A DNA stretch of 53,464 nucleotides from Candidatus Eiseniibacteriota bacterium (GTDB lineage Bacteria > Eisenbacteria > RBG-16-71-46). The stretch spans positions 27,591 to 81,054 of the forward strand of contig VBOY01000007.1 of assembly GCA_005893295.1 (NCBI GenBank). The letters are read 5' to 3'. This document shows positions 29,499 through 40,435 of the stretch, in pieces (the stretch's first letter is position 1; each line of letters opens with the position of its first letter). The notes beneath the pieces are model-generated. The model was given only the letters and a program-made list of their open reading frames with translations. It did no database searches and was not told where the DNA came from. The translations under genes were made by a program, and so were the position numbers.

Positions 29499-30812
29499 AT
29501 GTTCCGCAAGGTCCTGATCGCCAACCGGGGCGAGATCGCGCTGCGGGTGATTCGCGCCTGCCGCGAGCTCAGGATTGCGACCGTCGCGGTGTTCAGCGAG
29601 GCGGATCGCGAGAGCCTGCATGTCCGCTTGGCCGACGAATCGGTTTGCATCGGCCCGCCCGCCCCTTCCCAGTCCTACAACCACATCGCCCGGCTCATCT
29701 CGGCCGCCGAGGTCACCGGCGCGGACGCGATCCATCCCGGGTACGGGTTCCTGTCGGAGAGCGCCCACTTTGCCGAGGTGTGCGCCTCGTGCGGCTTCAC
29801 GTTCATTGGCCCCGCGGCGGACATGATCCGCGCGATGGGCGACAAAGCGGTGGCGCGGCGCACCATGCGGGAGGCCGGCCTGCCAGTCGTGCCCGGCAGC
29901 GAGGGCACGATCGCGGACGTGGACGAGGCCCTCGCCTTGGCCAAAGAGATCGGATATCCGGTGATCATCAAGGCGGCGGCCGGCGGCGGCGGGCGGGGGA
30001 TGCGCGTGGCGGGGGACGGAAAGCAACTGCGCGCCGGGTTCGGGATCGCCCAGGCCGAAGCGGGAGCCGCGTTCGTGGAGTTCCAGCTGTTCGGGGATTC
30101 ACACGGGCACCTGATCCACCTGGGCGAGCGCGAGTGTTCGGTGCAGCGGAACCACCAGAAGCTGATCGAGGAGTCGCCCAGCCCGTTTCTGAGCGACTCG
30201 CAGCGTCGCACCGTGGGAGCGTTGGCGGTGAAGGGCGCCCAGGGGATCGGCTACCTCAACGCTGGAACCATGGAGTTCCTGTTCGACCAGGATGGCTCCT
30301 TCTACTTCATGGAGATGAACACCCGGATCCAAGTCGAGCACCCGGTCACCGAGGAGGTGACGGACCTGGACCTGGTGAAGGAGCAAATCCGCGTCGCGGC
30401 CGGCGAGCGGCTCTCGCTCACCCAGGAGCAAGTGGAATGGAGAGGGCACGCGATCGAGTGTCGGATCAACGCGGAGGACCACGAGAACGGGTTCCGCCCG
30501 AGCCCGGGTCGCATCACCTACTGGTACAAGCCGGGGGGCCCGGGGATCCGGGTCGATAGCCACGTCTACGCCGGCTACACCGTGCCGCCGGACTACGACT
30601 CGATGGTCGGCAAGCTGATCGCCTACGGAAGAGATCGCGCCGGGGCTCTCCGTCGAATGGAGATCGCCCTCGAGGAGATGATTCTCGAAGGGATCAAGAC
30701 CACGATTCCCTTCCATCAGCTCGCCCTCCGCGACCCCCGCTTCCAAGCCGGGGACCTCGACACCCACTTCGTGGAGAAGCTGCTCAAGGGCGAATCGGTG
30801 CCCGCGGCATAG
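29499..30812 (+). CDS. accC: Biotin carboxylase, with apparent 16-residue internal deletion
   Basis: [36 protein letters not shown]...; [19 protein letters not shown]; missing the residues normally between AAF and VE(I/F)Q. Confidence 0.93.
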   Translation: MFRKVLIANRGEIALRVIRACRELRIATVAVFSEADRESLHVRLADESVCIGPPAPSQSYNHIARLISAAEVTGADAIHPGYGFLSESAHFAEVCASCGFTFIGPAADMIRAMGDKAVARRTMREAGLPVVPGSEGTIADVDEALALAKEIGYPVIIKAAAGGGGRGMRVAGDGKQLRAGFGIAQAEAGAAFVEFQLFGDSHGHLIHLGERECSVQRNHQKLIEESPSPFLSDSQRRTVGALAVKGAQGIGYLNAGTMEFLFDQDGSFYFMEMNTRIQVEHPVTEEVTDLDLVKEQIRVAAGERLSLTQEQVEWRGHAIECRINAEDHENGFRPSPGRITYWYKPGGPGIRVDSHVYAGYTVPPDYDSMVGKLIAYGRDRAGALRRMEIALEEMILEGIKTTIPFHQLALRDPRFQAGDLDTHFVEKLLKGESVPAA

Positions 30813-30860
30813 TCCCACGGCCTTCGCGCGGCCGCGATCGAACGAGGTTTCTCTGCCACG

Positions 30861-31568
30861 ATGCGAGTGAGCGTCGATCTGAGGGTCCAGCCGCGGACGA
30901 ACCCAGCCGGGCGCGCCGGCTCGGTGCGCGCGTCGGCCGTCGCCGTGATCGTGGACGTGTTGCGCTCCACCACCACGCTCACCGTGGCGCTCGATCACGG
31001 CGCGGCGCGGGTCGTTCCCGTGGCCACCCCCGCCGAGGGCTTCGCGCTGCGCACGCGCGCGCCCAACGCCCTGTTGTGCGGCGAGCGCGTGGGGCGCAGA
31101 ATCGAGGGCTTCGACCTCGGCAACTCGCCGTACGAGTACGAGGCCGCGAGGGTCGAAGGCCGCGACCTGATCTTTGCCTCGACCAACGGCTCGCGGGCGC
31201 TGCTCGCCGCGGCGAGTGCCCGCGCCCGAATCCTCGCCGCGTTCGTCAACCTGGCGGCGGTCGTCGAGCGTCTCGGCGGCGAGCGAGAGGTGGCGATCCT
31301 GTGCGCCGGGACGTCGGGCGAGTTCGCCCTCGAAGACGCGGCGTGTGCAGGGCTCCTGGTTCGCCGGCTGTGCGCGCGTGGGGCGCGCCCCGCGAACGCC
31401 GCGGCGGGGCTGGCCGGCACGCTCGCGCCCGAGGACGCGGGAGAGGTGCGCTCGATCGTGCACGGCTGCTCGCACGGTCGCTATCTGAGGTCCCTGGGGC
31501 CCGAGTTCGTCCGCGACGTGGAACGGTGCGCCCAGCTCGACACGTTGGGTCGGGCGTTCGCGGTGTGA
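30861..31568 (+). CDS. 2-phosphosulfolactate phosphatase-family (ComB-like) protein
   Basis: AVIVDVLRSTTTLTVALDHGA...DLGNSPYEY...IFASTNGSRAL...VAILCAGTSGEFALEDAACAGLLV. Confidence 0.82.
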   Translation: MRVSVDLRVQPRTNPAGRAGSVRASAVAVIVDVLRSTTTLTVALDHGAARVVPVATPAEGFALRTRAPNALLCGERVGRRIEGFDLGNSPYEYEAARVEGRDLIFASTNGSRALLAAASARARILAAFVNLAAVVERLGGEREVAILCAGTSGEFALEDAACAGLLVRRLCARGARPANAAAGLAGTLAPEDAGEVRSIVHGCSHGRYLRSLGPEFVRDVERCAQLDTLGRAFAV

Positions 31569-31602
31569 TTGCGGATGCGTGTGAGGCGACGACCGCACTC
31601 CC

Positions 31603-32614
31603 TCAGGTTCGCTGCGCACGCACCATCATGGTGAAGCCCACCACTCCGAACACCAGGTCGCCGAGCCAGGCGGCGAGGTAGGGAGGCAGGGCCCCGTTGT
31701 GACCCAAGGCTTGGCCCGCCCGCATGAAACCGTAATAGAGAAACGAGATCGCCACCGAGAGGCCGAAGCCGAGCGCGGCGCTCTGCATGCGGAGCCGCGT
31801 TGCCACGGGGGCTCCGATCATGACGACGATGAAGTTGACCAGCGGAAAGGCCAGCTTGAGGTGGAGGTCGACCAGGTAGTTCGAAACGCGGGCACCGCTC
31901 GCCCGCAGACGATCGAGGTAGCTGCGCAGCTCCGGAAAGCTCATCTGGCCGGGCTTGCGGGATTCCTTGGCGAAGTCCTCGGGCCGCTCGGCGAGCCCCG
32001 CAACCGCCAACTTCGTGAAGGGCTTCACGGTCTCGCGCCCCTCCTCGAACGTGCGCTCGTAGCCGGAGGCGAACACCCATTGACGGCCGTCCCAGGTGGC
32101 CTCGGCCGCGTCGATGCGCCGCTCCAGCTCCCCGGCTCGGAACTCCTGCAGTGAGACCTCGTGCATGCGCCGCTCGCGCACCAGATAGAGCCGCATGAGG
32201 AAGATGCGACCGCCACGCCCCAGGTACGTCACGTCGGCTCGCTCGGTCGCGGCGTGCGGGTCCTGATGCTTGATCTGCTCCTCGAAGATGCGGTCGCGCT
32301 CCTGGTTCGCGCCGGGAACCACCGCCTCGCCGAGCGCGAACCGAGCGCATCGCGGTCAGCTCGCCGAACTTGTTGAGCTGCCCCAAGGCCAGGAACGTGG
32401 CCATGAGCAGCGCCACCGGGAGCACCTGCACGACCACCTCGGGGGCCCGGTAGAGGTAGAAGCGCGCCACCAGGAAGGGCGGGGCGTGGTGGTCGAGAAA
32501 CACGTCGATCTTCTCGAAGATGTCCACGACCACGAAGATGGTGATGAATCCGATCAGGCCGAGCAGCAAATAGACGGCGAACTCGCGAAGCAGATAGCGG
32601 TCGAGCACCCTCAT
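31603..32614 (-). pseudogene. LptG/LptF-family (YjgP/YjgQ) permease with frameshift/deletion near 32340
   Basis: N-terminal MRVLDRYLLREFAVYLLLGLIGFITIFVVVDIFEKIDVFLDHHAPPFLVARFYLYRAPEVVVQVLPVALLMATFLALGQLNKFGELTAMRS; C-terminal FALGEAVVPGANQERDRIFEEQI...KLAFPLVNFIVVMIGAPVATRLRMQSAALGFGLSVAISFLYYGFMR in another frame. Confidence 0.85.
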
Positions 32615-34008
32615 GCGACGGCCCGGGCGCGGGGGCCGGTCGCGCGCACGGCCGCCCCGGGGGGCCGTGCCCCAGGCCACGTCACCTCGCACGCTCGCAG
32701 GGTCCAGCGCAGCCCCAGCGTCCCCATCACGAGATTGGGAAGCCACATGGCGAGCCAGGCAGGAATGATGAGCCGGTTCGCCAGTTCCTCGCCGCCGATC
32801 AAGCACAGCCAGTAGAAGAGGAAGAAGGCTATCGAAAGGAAGGCAACCGCTGGTCCGGCGCGCCGCACCCGCATTCCGATCGGCGCGCCGATCAGCACGA
32901 ACACCACGCACGCCACGGGCAACGAGAACTTCTTGTGGATTTCCACCGACAGCCGGGCCATCTGTTTGCGGTAGGAATCGCGCTCGAGCCGCCACATCTG
33001 GGTATCGATGCGGAGCGCCGGCGAGATGCTGTCGAGTGCGGCGAGCGGATCGCCGTACCCGCGCAGGCGGCTCCACCACCCTGCGATCACGAACCATGGC
33101 GACGGGTGCTCCGCGAGCAGGTTCATCGCCGCCGGCGGCGCCTTGAGCTCCCGATAGCGCTCCCGGCGGGCCTCGAGCGAGCGCCGATACTGAAGCCATA
33201 TCGCGTCGCGCCGATCGAGCAGTGCCCGCGCGCTCAGCTCGCGGTCGCTTCGCGCGTCGCGCGCGGATCGCTCCAGGAGGGCGCCCGCGCCCGGGACGTT
33301 GATCACGTGGGTCTTGAACACGATCCGCCGATACTTGCGCGCCCCGCCCTCGTCGGGCGGAATTTCGTGGATCTCGCCGTCCTTGAGCTCGAGCACCGCC
33401 GTGCGCCCGTCCGGCGTGTAGGTGAGGAAGCCGCGCTTGGCGATGATCGTGGTGGCGGGCCCCTGCGCGTTCAGCTGGTAGATCGTGATGCCGCGCATCT
33501 CGTTGGTGCGCCCGTTCACGGACTGGACCAGCAGATTGTATCCGGGAAGCTCGGTGACGAACACGCCCTCCTGGAGCTTGACAGTCGGCCGCATCCGGTG
33601 AATGTCGATGAGCAGGTTCGCGAAGGAATGATTCGATTCCGGCAGAACGTAGTTGTTGAAGAAGGTGAGCCCGAGGGCAACGAGCAGGGAGGCTGCCAGC
33701 GGGCCCGCCAGCACGCTTCCCAGATGCACCCCGCTCGCCCTAAGCGCCGTGATCTCGTTGTCCTGCGATAGCCTACCGAAGGTCATGAGCACGGCGATCA
33801 GGACGGCGCACGGCACCGCGAGCGCGACGATGTAGCCCAGGGACAGCGCGAAGAGCAGGGCCACGATGCCGAACGCCACCCCGCGGTTGACGATCAGGTC
33901 GAGGTAGTCGAACAGCATGTCCATGACGAGGATGAAGGTCACGACCCCGAACCCGAGGAGGAAAGGAACCAGGTGGAGCCGCAAGATGTATAAGCGCAGG
34001 AGACGCAC
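32611..34008 (-). CDS. lptF: LptF/LptG-family LPS export permease
   Basis: MRLLRLYILRLHLVPFLLGFGVVTFILVMDMLFDYLDLIVNRGV...DNEITALRASGVHL...EIHKKFSLPVACVVFVLIGAPIGMRVRRAG; ATGA overlap with next gene. Confidence 0.92.
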   Translation of the reverse strand: MRLLRLYILRLHLVPFLLGFGVVTFILVMDMLFDYLDLIVNRGVAFGIVALLFALSLGYIVALAVPCAVLIAVLMTFGRLSQDNEITALRASGVHLGSVLAGPLAASLLVALGLTFFNNYVLPESNHSFANLLIDIHRMRPTVKLQEGVFVTELPGYNLLVQSVNGRTNEMRGITIYQLNAQGPATTIIAKRGFLTYTPDGRTAVLELKDGEIHEIPPDEGGARKYRRIVFKTHVINVPGAGALLERSARDARSDRELSARALLDRRDAIWLQYRRSLEARRERYRELKAPPAAMNLLAEHPSPWFVIAGWWSRLRGYGDPLAALDSISPALRIDTQMWRLERDSYRKQMARLSVEIHKKFSLPVACVVFVLIGAPIGMRVRRAGPAVAFLSIAFFLFYWLCLIGGEELANRLIIPAWLAMWLPNLVMGTLGLRWTLRACEVTWPGARPPGAAVRATGPRARAVA

Positions 34009-34138
34009 GGAAGCGAGCCTACCCTAAGGGTCGCCGTCGGAGCGACCGAAAATGCCCCTAATGGCTTTGACCGTCGTGGCTTGCCCTGTTACGGTGCGGC
34101 CGGCCTGACCGCTCTAGCGGGCGCGGCCCTATCCCAGA

Positions 34139-37100
34139 ATGTCCCCAATCCTGAGCCTTCCGCTGGCCTTGATCCTGGTCGGGCTGCCCCATCTGCCCGG
34201 GCTCCCGGGCGTGCCTGGTTTGCCCAAGGCCGTGAAGGACATTCGCAAGCACCTGCCCAGGCACGTGGCCCCGCTGGACAGCCTCCCGCCGGCATGGAAG
34301 CCGGCGCCCTTGCTCGCCCTCGAGAACCAGTTCGTGCGGGCTCGACTCGCCGCCCCGCGGCCCGGGCAAGACCCGTGGGGCCTTAAGTTCGCCTATGACC
34401 CGCGGCAGGTTCGCGTCAGCTTCGACGCCGATTCGGGCACGGTCCGCTACGCCACCGGGCTGGCAAGCGTCGAGGTGGGAGAGGCGTCGCGAGCGCCGGT
34501 GAGCGCGTTTGCCCGCGATCTCACGCGTACGAACTTCGATCGGCTGTGGCGTGACGCGGCTCGCCAGCAGCTCCAGGCCACGGCCGCCGGCGCGCAAGCG
34601 CAAGCTCGCACGCCGGCCGCGAGGACGGGGATGTCGTTCGAGCTTCCCTCGCCGCTGCCCAAGCGAGTCCAAAGCCTGCTCGGCCCCGGTGGTCCTTCGC
34701 TCAACATCTCGGGCTCGGAGAGCATCCGGCTCTCGGGCCAGAGCGATTGGACGAACCAGACGATCGGCCTGCTGGGCCAGAAGCGATCGCTGTTTCCCTC
34801 GCTCGACATGCAGCAGGACCTCGACATCCACCTGGAAGGACGGTTGTCGGACCGGGTCGGCGTCAACCTGCTCCAGAACTCCGCCAACCAGATCCCGCTC
34901 GAGAACCGGATCGCGATCAACTACAAGGGCGATGAGGACGACCTGGTGCAATCGCTCGACCTCGGCAACACCAGCCTCACCCTGCCGGGGACGCAGTACG
35001 TGTCGTACAGCGGCAAGAACGAGGGCCTGTTCGGCATGAAGGCGACCACGCGCATGGGTCCGCTCGACGTGACGATGCTCGCCAGCAAGCAGGAGGGGAG
35101 GAGCGAGCGGGCCTCCTATGCGGGAGGATCCTCGAGCCAATTCCAGACCCTGCTCGACAAGGACTACGTACGCGGCGTCTATTTCATTCTCTACGATCCC
35201 AACGTGAATCCGGACACCCTGCAGGACATCGACGAGAGCACGATCCGGCTCTACCTCGACGAAGGCACGTACGTGAACCAGATCAGCACGGTGCGCGGGC
35301 GGGCGTTCGTGGACCCGAACCGAGCGTGTACGGACCCGCTGGCGTGCCCGGATGGCCCCGACGCGGATACCGCCCCCGACACCACTCAGTCGCTGCGCGG
35401 CACGTTCCGCCTGCTCAAGCTGGGGGCCGATCAGGACTACGAGATCATGGGCGACGTCTACGGCCCCTACGTCAAGGTGATCCGGATGCGGACCGCGGTC
35501 ACGGGAGAGAACCAAAAGCTCGCGGTCACATACCGCTATCGGCCGGTGGCGAGTGGACAGACGTCCGCGCTGCCGATCGACGTCGGCGGCCAGTCGGTGG
35601 CGGACACGATCCCAGACGCGGATGGCGCGGGCGCGCTGACGATGAAGCTCCTGCGCGCCCCGCTCAACCTGCTCCCCCAGGACGCGAGCGGCAATTTCGA
35701 CACCAATCCCGCCACCGCCCCCTTCGCCGCCACCCGCGAGCTCGAGCTGAAGAACTTCTACCACCTTTCCGGCCAGAGGATCGATCCCAAGACCTTCCAG
35801 ATCGCGATCCGCAAGGGCGATGACGTTCCGCCTCGGACCACGGTGCGGCCCGGAGTTCCCTACATCCAGGTGCTGGGGCTCGACAACTACGACGAGACGA
35901 GCGGCTTCGTAGATTACAGCCACCACGGCCACGACAATCGCGTCGACGGCACGGCGCCGACGAGCAACTTCCGCGCCTTCGTGGACTTCGACGACGGAAT
36001 CCTGTTCTTCCCGGATCCACGACCGTTCGCCCCGCGCGTCGGGAGCGACGCCGAGGGCGGCACGCCCTTCGATCGCAGCGTCGACGCGGTCCTGTTCCGG
36101 GACGAGCGACTGGTGGGCCCTCCGGGCTCGGCGAACGAAGCCAACCCGGCGATCTACGACAAGCGCACCGTGCTCCCCACCGACCGCGAGTACTCGATCG
36201 ACGTCCAGTTCACCGCCGCCCAGGCCAGCAACGAGATCTCGCTCGGGCGCACGAACATCATCGAGGGCTCGGAGGTCGTGACCATCAACGGCCAACCGCT
36301 GACCAAGGATCGCGACTACCGCATCGACTACGACCTCGGCCGGGTGACCTTGATCCGCCAGCTGGGTCCCGCCGACCAGGTCAACGTCGGCTACTCGTAC
36401 GCCCCGCTGTTCCAGCAGGCCGGGCGCACGCTGGTAGCCAACTCGTTCCGTTACGAGGGACCCGCTCGGAGCTTCGGTGGGGCCTTCCTCTACGAGAGCA
36501 AGGGAGCCCAGGATCTGAGGCCCCGGCTCGGCGAAGAGCCTTCGCGCGTGCTGATCGGCGACCTCAACACGGAATGGCACTTCAAGCCCGACTGGATCAC
36601 CCGGCTGGTCGATCGTCTGCCCGGGGTGAGGACCACCGCTCCCTCCGAATTCAACGTCGCCGCCGAGGTCGGGGCGTCGTTCCCCAACCCGAACACGCGC
36701 AACGAGGTCTTCATCGACGACATGGAGGGCGTGCGCGACGCGGTGTCGGTATCCATGACGCCGGAGCGCTGGCGCTGGACCAGCATTCCGCAGCGCAACC
36801 AGGCTCAGGACGTCGAGGAGGCGGCCGACAGCCGGATGGATGCGGAGATCCACTGGTACTCGCCGCTCAACGTCGTCAAGGAGCGGGAGCTCAAGCCTTC
36901 TCTCTCGAACGCCGAGGGCGCCCAGAACACCCATCAGAGCCTGGCGATCTCCCTGCCGAGGCGGCCGACCGCCGCCGTCAGCGGACAGCTCCTGTGGGCC
37001 GGGCTCACCTACCCGATCGACCCGGTCGGGATCGATCTGTCCCGGGCCCAGTTCATCGACGTGTGGGTGAATGACTTCCGAGACATCCCGCGGGTCCGAA

Positions 37101-40100
37101 ACCAGCACGTGAAGCTGCACATCGATCTCGGCGCGGTCTCGGAGGACGAGAGGCGCGCGCCAAACATCCCGCCCAACGGGCACCTGGACAGCGAGGACAA
37201 GCCGCCGCGGGACAACCTGCTCACCGTGACGGACTCCAACAACGAGGACACCGGGCTGGACAACCTGCTCGACGCGGGCGAGGGAGCCGCCCCCACGCCC
37301 GACCTCGTGACGGTGAGCGGCACCGACCCCTCCGGGGACGACTTCCAGCTCCCCGACAAGACCTTCGACAATGACCTGGACACGCGCAAGTGGCGCCTGA
37401 CGAACGGTACCGAGGGCAACAAGAACTTCATTCCCATCCCCGACACCGAAGACCTCAACCTCAACAACGCGCTCGATACGCAGCAGAACTACTTCGAGTA
37501 CACGATCGATCTCGGCGACACTACTTACTTGGAGACCGACGTCTACCACGCCTACGTGGAAGCCCTGGGGGCGAGGGGCGTGTACGAGAACGACAAGACC
37601 CCGATTCCGTCGACCAACGGCTGGCGTCGCTTCCGCATCCCGATCGAAGACGGAGTGAAGTTCGGTCTTCCCGATCTCACGCTCACCCGCCACGTGCGCG
37701 TATGGCTCGACGACGTGCTCGAGACCGATCCGTGCCCGGCGAACGAGTCCGATACCAAGCTGGAGTGCCGGCCGTTCGTGATGCTGGGCGGGCTCGACGT
37801 CGTCGGTAGCCGCTGGTTCGCCGTCGATCTCGACTCGGTCGCGACTCAGGCGGGCACCACGGTCACGATCAATTCGGTCAACACGATCGACAACGCCGAC
37901 TCGTACGCTCCGCCGTTCGACCCCGGCAAGACACGGAGTGGCAACCAGGAGCTGACGCGACGCGAGCAGTCGCTGTCGCTCGAGTTCACCAACCTGCAGC
38001 CGGGCGGCACGGTGGAGGCGTACAAGACCTTCTCCCTCGACGAGGACTACAGCCGCTACGGCAAGCTGAATTGGTTCGCGGCGGGCTTCGATACGCCCGA
38101 CTACGATCCCGCCACCGACGCGCTCGAGTACTACGTGCGGTTCGCGTCCGACGAGAAGGGCAGCAACTACTACGAGGTCCGCGGGCGGGTGCCCCAGCCC
38201 TCGGTCCGGGGTGAAAAGGACGGGAACGGCAAGCCTCTGATCCACTGGGCCGAGGTGCTCTTGACGCTCACCGACCTGTCGAATCGCAAGCTCAGCCCCG
38301 CCTTCCCCAAGGTGGAGCCGATTCTCGACACGGTACCTGGGACGATCCCGAATCAGTTCTACGTGATCAGTGGACGCCCATCCTTCACGCGCATCCGGCG
38401 CATCTCCTTCGGCATGGTGAACTCGTCGGGCAAGGCCTTCTCGCGCGGCCAGGTGTGGCTCGACGAGCTGCGAGCAGTCGACGTGGCCAAGGACGCGGGC
38501 AGCGCCCGGCGCGTCAGCCTCAACGGCCGCCTCGCGAACCTGTTCAGCTACAACCTGGCGTGGAACGGGACCGACGAGAACTTCCAAAGCGTCGGCCAGA
38601 GCCGCGGGAGCGGCAACGCCACCGAAGACCTCAACCTCGGCACCAGCTTCGATCTCCACCGGTTCTTCGAAGGCACCGGGATTCTGCTGCCGGTGAGCTT
38701 CGGGCTTTCGAGCGGCAAATCCTCACCGCGCTTCACGGCCGGGGACGACGTCATCCGTACCGGCGCCGCCGCCGCGGCGAGCGAATCGCGCTTGACGACC
38801 CGGACCGTGGCCGCGAACTACTCGCGCAGCTGGAGCGACCGGAGCAACCCGTTCCTGCGGTACACGCTGGGGGGGATCAGCGCCTCCATCTCGCGCGCCT
38901 GGTCGCAGAGTCGGAGCCCGATCTCGGTCGATTCGTCCAAGACGCTGGCCGCCACCGTGAGCTATGGGATCACCCCGCGACGGCTCCTCGTGCTTCCATT
39001 GCCGGCCCTCAAGACACGCTTCTATCCGCTCCCCGAACGCTTTTGGTGGAACTATTCGATCCAGACCAGCGAGATACACTCCTATGACCGGCTGCGCGAT
39101 ACCACCGGGGCCCTGGTGCTGCGCACGCTGACCAACGGGCGCACCGCCGGGATCGACTTCGGAGCGGACAGTCGTCCGTTCGATTTCTTCCACCACCGCT
39201 TCTCGGCCTACCGCAACCTGACGCTGCCGGAGCCCCTGCGCGAGCAGATCGGCTTCATCAATCTCGGCAAGGTGGTGCGCTGGGACCAGAGCATGGATGG
39301 TCGTGTGGGGGTGCAGCAGTTCGGGCCATGGGTACGCCCGAGCATCGGGTGGAACTCGAGATACTCGCAGAACAACGGGCCGGAGCTTTCCTCCGACCTG
39401 TCGGTCCGCTCGATCTCGAACGGGCAGTCGATCACGATGAACTGGGATTTTCCCTTGGACCGAGTGTTTCCGGCCAAGTCCGACACGAGTCGCGCGCGAC
39501 GAGGCTTTCGCCCGTGGGCGGGACGGCTGAGCGCGGTCTCCACCGACATGCAGTTCAACCGGGGCAGCAGCTTCTCGCGCCTGAGCGGAACCCCTGGCTT
39601 CCTGTACCTGGTCGGCGTGTCGACCAATCCGGGCCTCGGCGCCGACACGAGCGGCCGGGTGCGTCCGCAGTTCGGCAACCGCTCCGACGACAGCCAGGAC
39701 TGGCGAGCGGGAGCCCGTACGTCCCTCAATCTGGGATGGGGTTCGGTGCTGTCGACGCGCGGAGGCCTGACCGGACGCCGACTGGTCTCGAACGGGGTCA
39801 CGAACCGCAGCCGCAGCACCCAATTCCCCGACCTCGACATGGAGTATGGAAAGGTGGCGCAGATCCTGGGCTTGGGCCGCGTGTTCGTCGAGCCACGACT
39901 GAAGACCACGTACAGCCGCTCGCAGTCTGTCGAGTATTTCAATAGCACCCGCGCGACCAGCCTGCTGACCACCAGCGAGTGGCGTCCGTTGCTCGGCGTC
40001 ACCGGGGATCTCAAGAACGGAACTCGCACCGAGCTGCGCATCGAGCGCCGCATCACCCAGAGCGAGAATCGGCTCATCGGCCGGTCGGTGACCACCGACC

Positions 40101-40435
40101 GCAATACCGACCTGAACTTCAGCATGAGCCGGGCCTACACCAAGGGGCAGAGGGTCAACGTGCTCGGCAAGGAGACGGTGGTGAAGAGCAACATCAACTT
40201 GGGCATGACCGCCGTCTATTCGCGACACACCGGGGAGACGACCCAAGCGGGTTTCGGCCTGCCGCAGCAGCAGACCGGCACGGACCGCCTCACCGTGAAC
40301 GGGCAGGGCTCCTACGGCTTCAGCTCGAACGTCACCGGCAACCTCGAGCTCGGATTCGAGCAGCGTCGCGACCTGCAACGAGACTTCGTGAACCGTAGCT
40401 TGCGCCTCGAGTTGCGGGCCCAATTCGTCTTCTGA
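34139..40435 (+). CDS. sprA: Cell-surface protein SprA (type IX secretion system translocon / Sov)
   Basis: 2098 aa; N-terminal hydrophobic leader; SprA-like blocks including ...NFYHLSGQRIDPKTFQIAIRK, EVFIDDMEGVRDAVSVSMTPERWRWTSIP, acidic LDSEDKPPRDN...NEDTGLDNLLDAGE, beta-rich C-terminus ending LRLELRAQFVF. Confidence 0.88.
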   Translation: MSPILSLPLALILVGLPHLPGLPGVPGLPKAVKDIRKHLPRHVAPLDSLPPAWKPAPLLALENQFVRARLAAPRPGQDPWGLKFAYDPRQVRVSFDADSGTVRYATGLASVEVGEASRAPVSAFARDLTRTNFDRLWRDAARQQLQATAAGAQAQARTPAARTGMSFELPSPLPKRVQSLLGPGGPSLNISGSESIRLSGQSDWTNQTIGLLGQKRSLFPSLDMQQDLDIHLEGRLSDRVGVNLLQNSANQIPLENRIAINYKGDEDDLVQSLDLGNTSLTLPGTQYVSYSGKNEGLFGMKATTRMGPLDVTMLASKQEGRSERASYAGGSSSQFQTLLDKDYVRGVYFILYDPNVNPDTLQDIDESTIRLYLDEGTYVNQISTVRGRAFVDPNRACTDPLACPDGPDADTAPDTTQSLRGTFRLLKLGADQDYEIMGDVYGPYVKVIRMRTAVTGENQKLAVTYRYRPVASGQTSALPIDVGGQSVADTIPDADGAGALTMKLLRAPLNLLPQDASGNFDTNPATAPFAATRELELKNFYHLSGQRIDPKTFQIAIRKGDDVPPRTTVRPGVPYIQVLGLDNYDETSGFVDYSHHGHDNRVDGTAPTSNFRAFVDFDDGILFFPDPRPFAPRVGSDAEGGTPFDRSVDAVLFRDERLVGPPGSANEANPAIYDKRTVLPTDREYSIDVQFTAAQASNEISLGRTNIIEGSEVVTINGQPLTKDRDYRIDYDLGRVTLIRQLGPADQVNVGYSYAPLFQQAGRTLVANSFRYEGPARSFGGAFLYESKGAQDLRPRLGEEPSRVLIGDLNTEWHFKPDWITRLVDRLPGVRTTAPSEFNVAAEVGASFPNPNTRNEVFIDDMEGVRDAVSVSMTPERWRWTSIPQRNQAQDVEEAADSRMDAEIHWYSPLNVVKERELKPSLSNAEGAQNTHQSLAISLPRRPTAAVSGQLLWAGLTYPIDPVGIDLSRAQFIDVWVNDFRDIPRVRNQHVKLHIDLGAVSEDERRAPNIPPNGHLDSEDKPPRDNLLTVTDSNNEDTGLDNLLDAGEGAAPTPDLVTVSGTDPSGDDFQLPDKTFDNDLDTRKWRLTNGTEGNKNFIPIPDTEDLNLNNALDTQQNYFEYTIDLGDTTYLETDVYHAYVEALGARGVYENDKTPIPSTNGWRRFRIPIEDGVKFGLPDLTLTRHVRVWLDDVLETDPCPANESDTKLECRPFVMLGGLDVVGSRWFAVDLDSVATQAGTTVTINSVNTIDNADSYAPPFDPGKTRSGNQELTRREQSLSLEFTNLQPGGTVEAYKTFSLDEDYSRYGKLNWFAAGFDTPDYDPATDALEYYVRFASDEKGSNYYEVRGRVPQPSVRGEKDGNGKPLIHWAEVLLTLTDLSNRKLSPAFPKVEPILDTVPGTIPNQFYVISGRPSFTRIRRISFGMVNSSGKAFSRGQVWLDELRAVDVAKDAGSARRVSLNGRLANLFSYNLAWNGTDENFQSVGQSRGSGNATEDLNLGTSFDLHRFFEGTGILLPVSFGLSSGKSSPRFTAGDDVIRTGAAAAASESRLTTRTVAANYSRSWSDRSNPFLRYTLGGISASISRAWSQSRSPISVDSSKTLAATVSYGITPRRLLVLPLPALKTRFYPLPERFWWNYSIQTSEIHSYDRLRDTTGALVLRTLTNGRTAGIDFGADSRPFDFFHHRFSAYRNLTLPEPLREQIGFINLGKVVRWDQSMDGRVGVQQFGPWVRPSIGWNSRYSQNNGPELSSDLSVRSISNGQSITMNWDFPLDRVFPAKSDTSRARRGFRPWAGRLSAVSTDMQFNRGSSFSRLSGTPGFLYLVGVSTNPGLGADTSGRVRPQFGNRSDDSQDWRAGARTSLNLGWGSVLSTRGGLTGRRLVSNGVTNRSRSTQFPDLDMEYGKVAQILGLGRVFVEPRLKTTYSRSQSVEYFNSTRATSLLTTSEWRPLLGVTGDLKNGTRTELRIERRITQSENRLIGRSVTTDRNTDLNFSMSRAYTKGQRVNVLGKETVVKSNINLGMTAVYSRHTGETTQAGFGLPQQQTGTDRLTVNGQGSYGFSSNVTGNLELGFEQRRDLQRDFVNRSLRLELRAQFVF

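Noticed and set aside
31481-33199. 572-aa minus ORF spanning lptF and lptG
   Set aside because: First part is out of frame inside lptF; only the segment from 32614 is LptG.
34058-38659. 1533-aa minus-strand ORF antisense to sprA
   Set aside because: GC-rich shadow ORF with low-complexity R/V/H/D composition; sprA on the plus strand has clear homology-type motifs.
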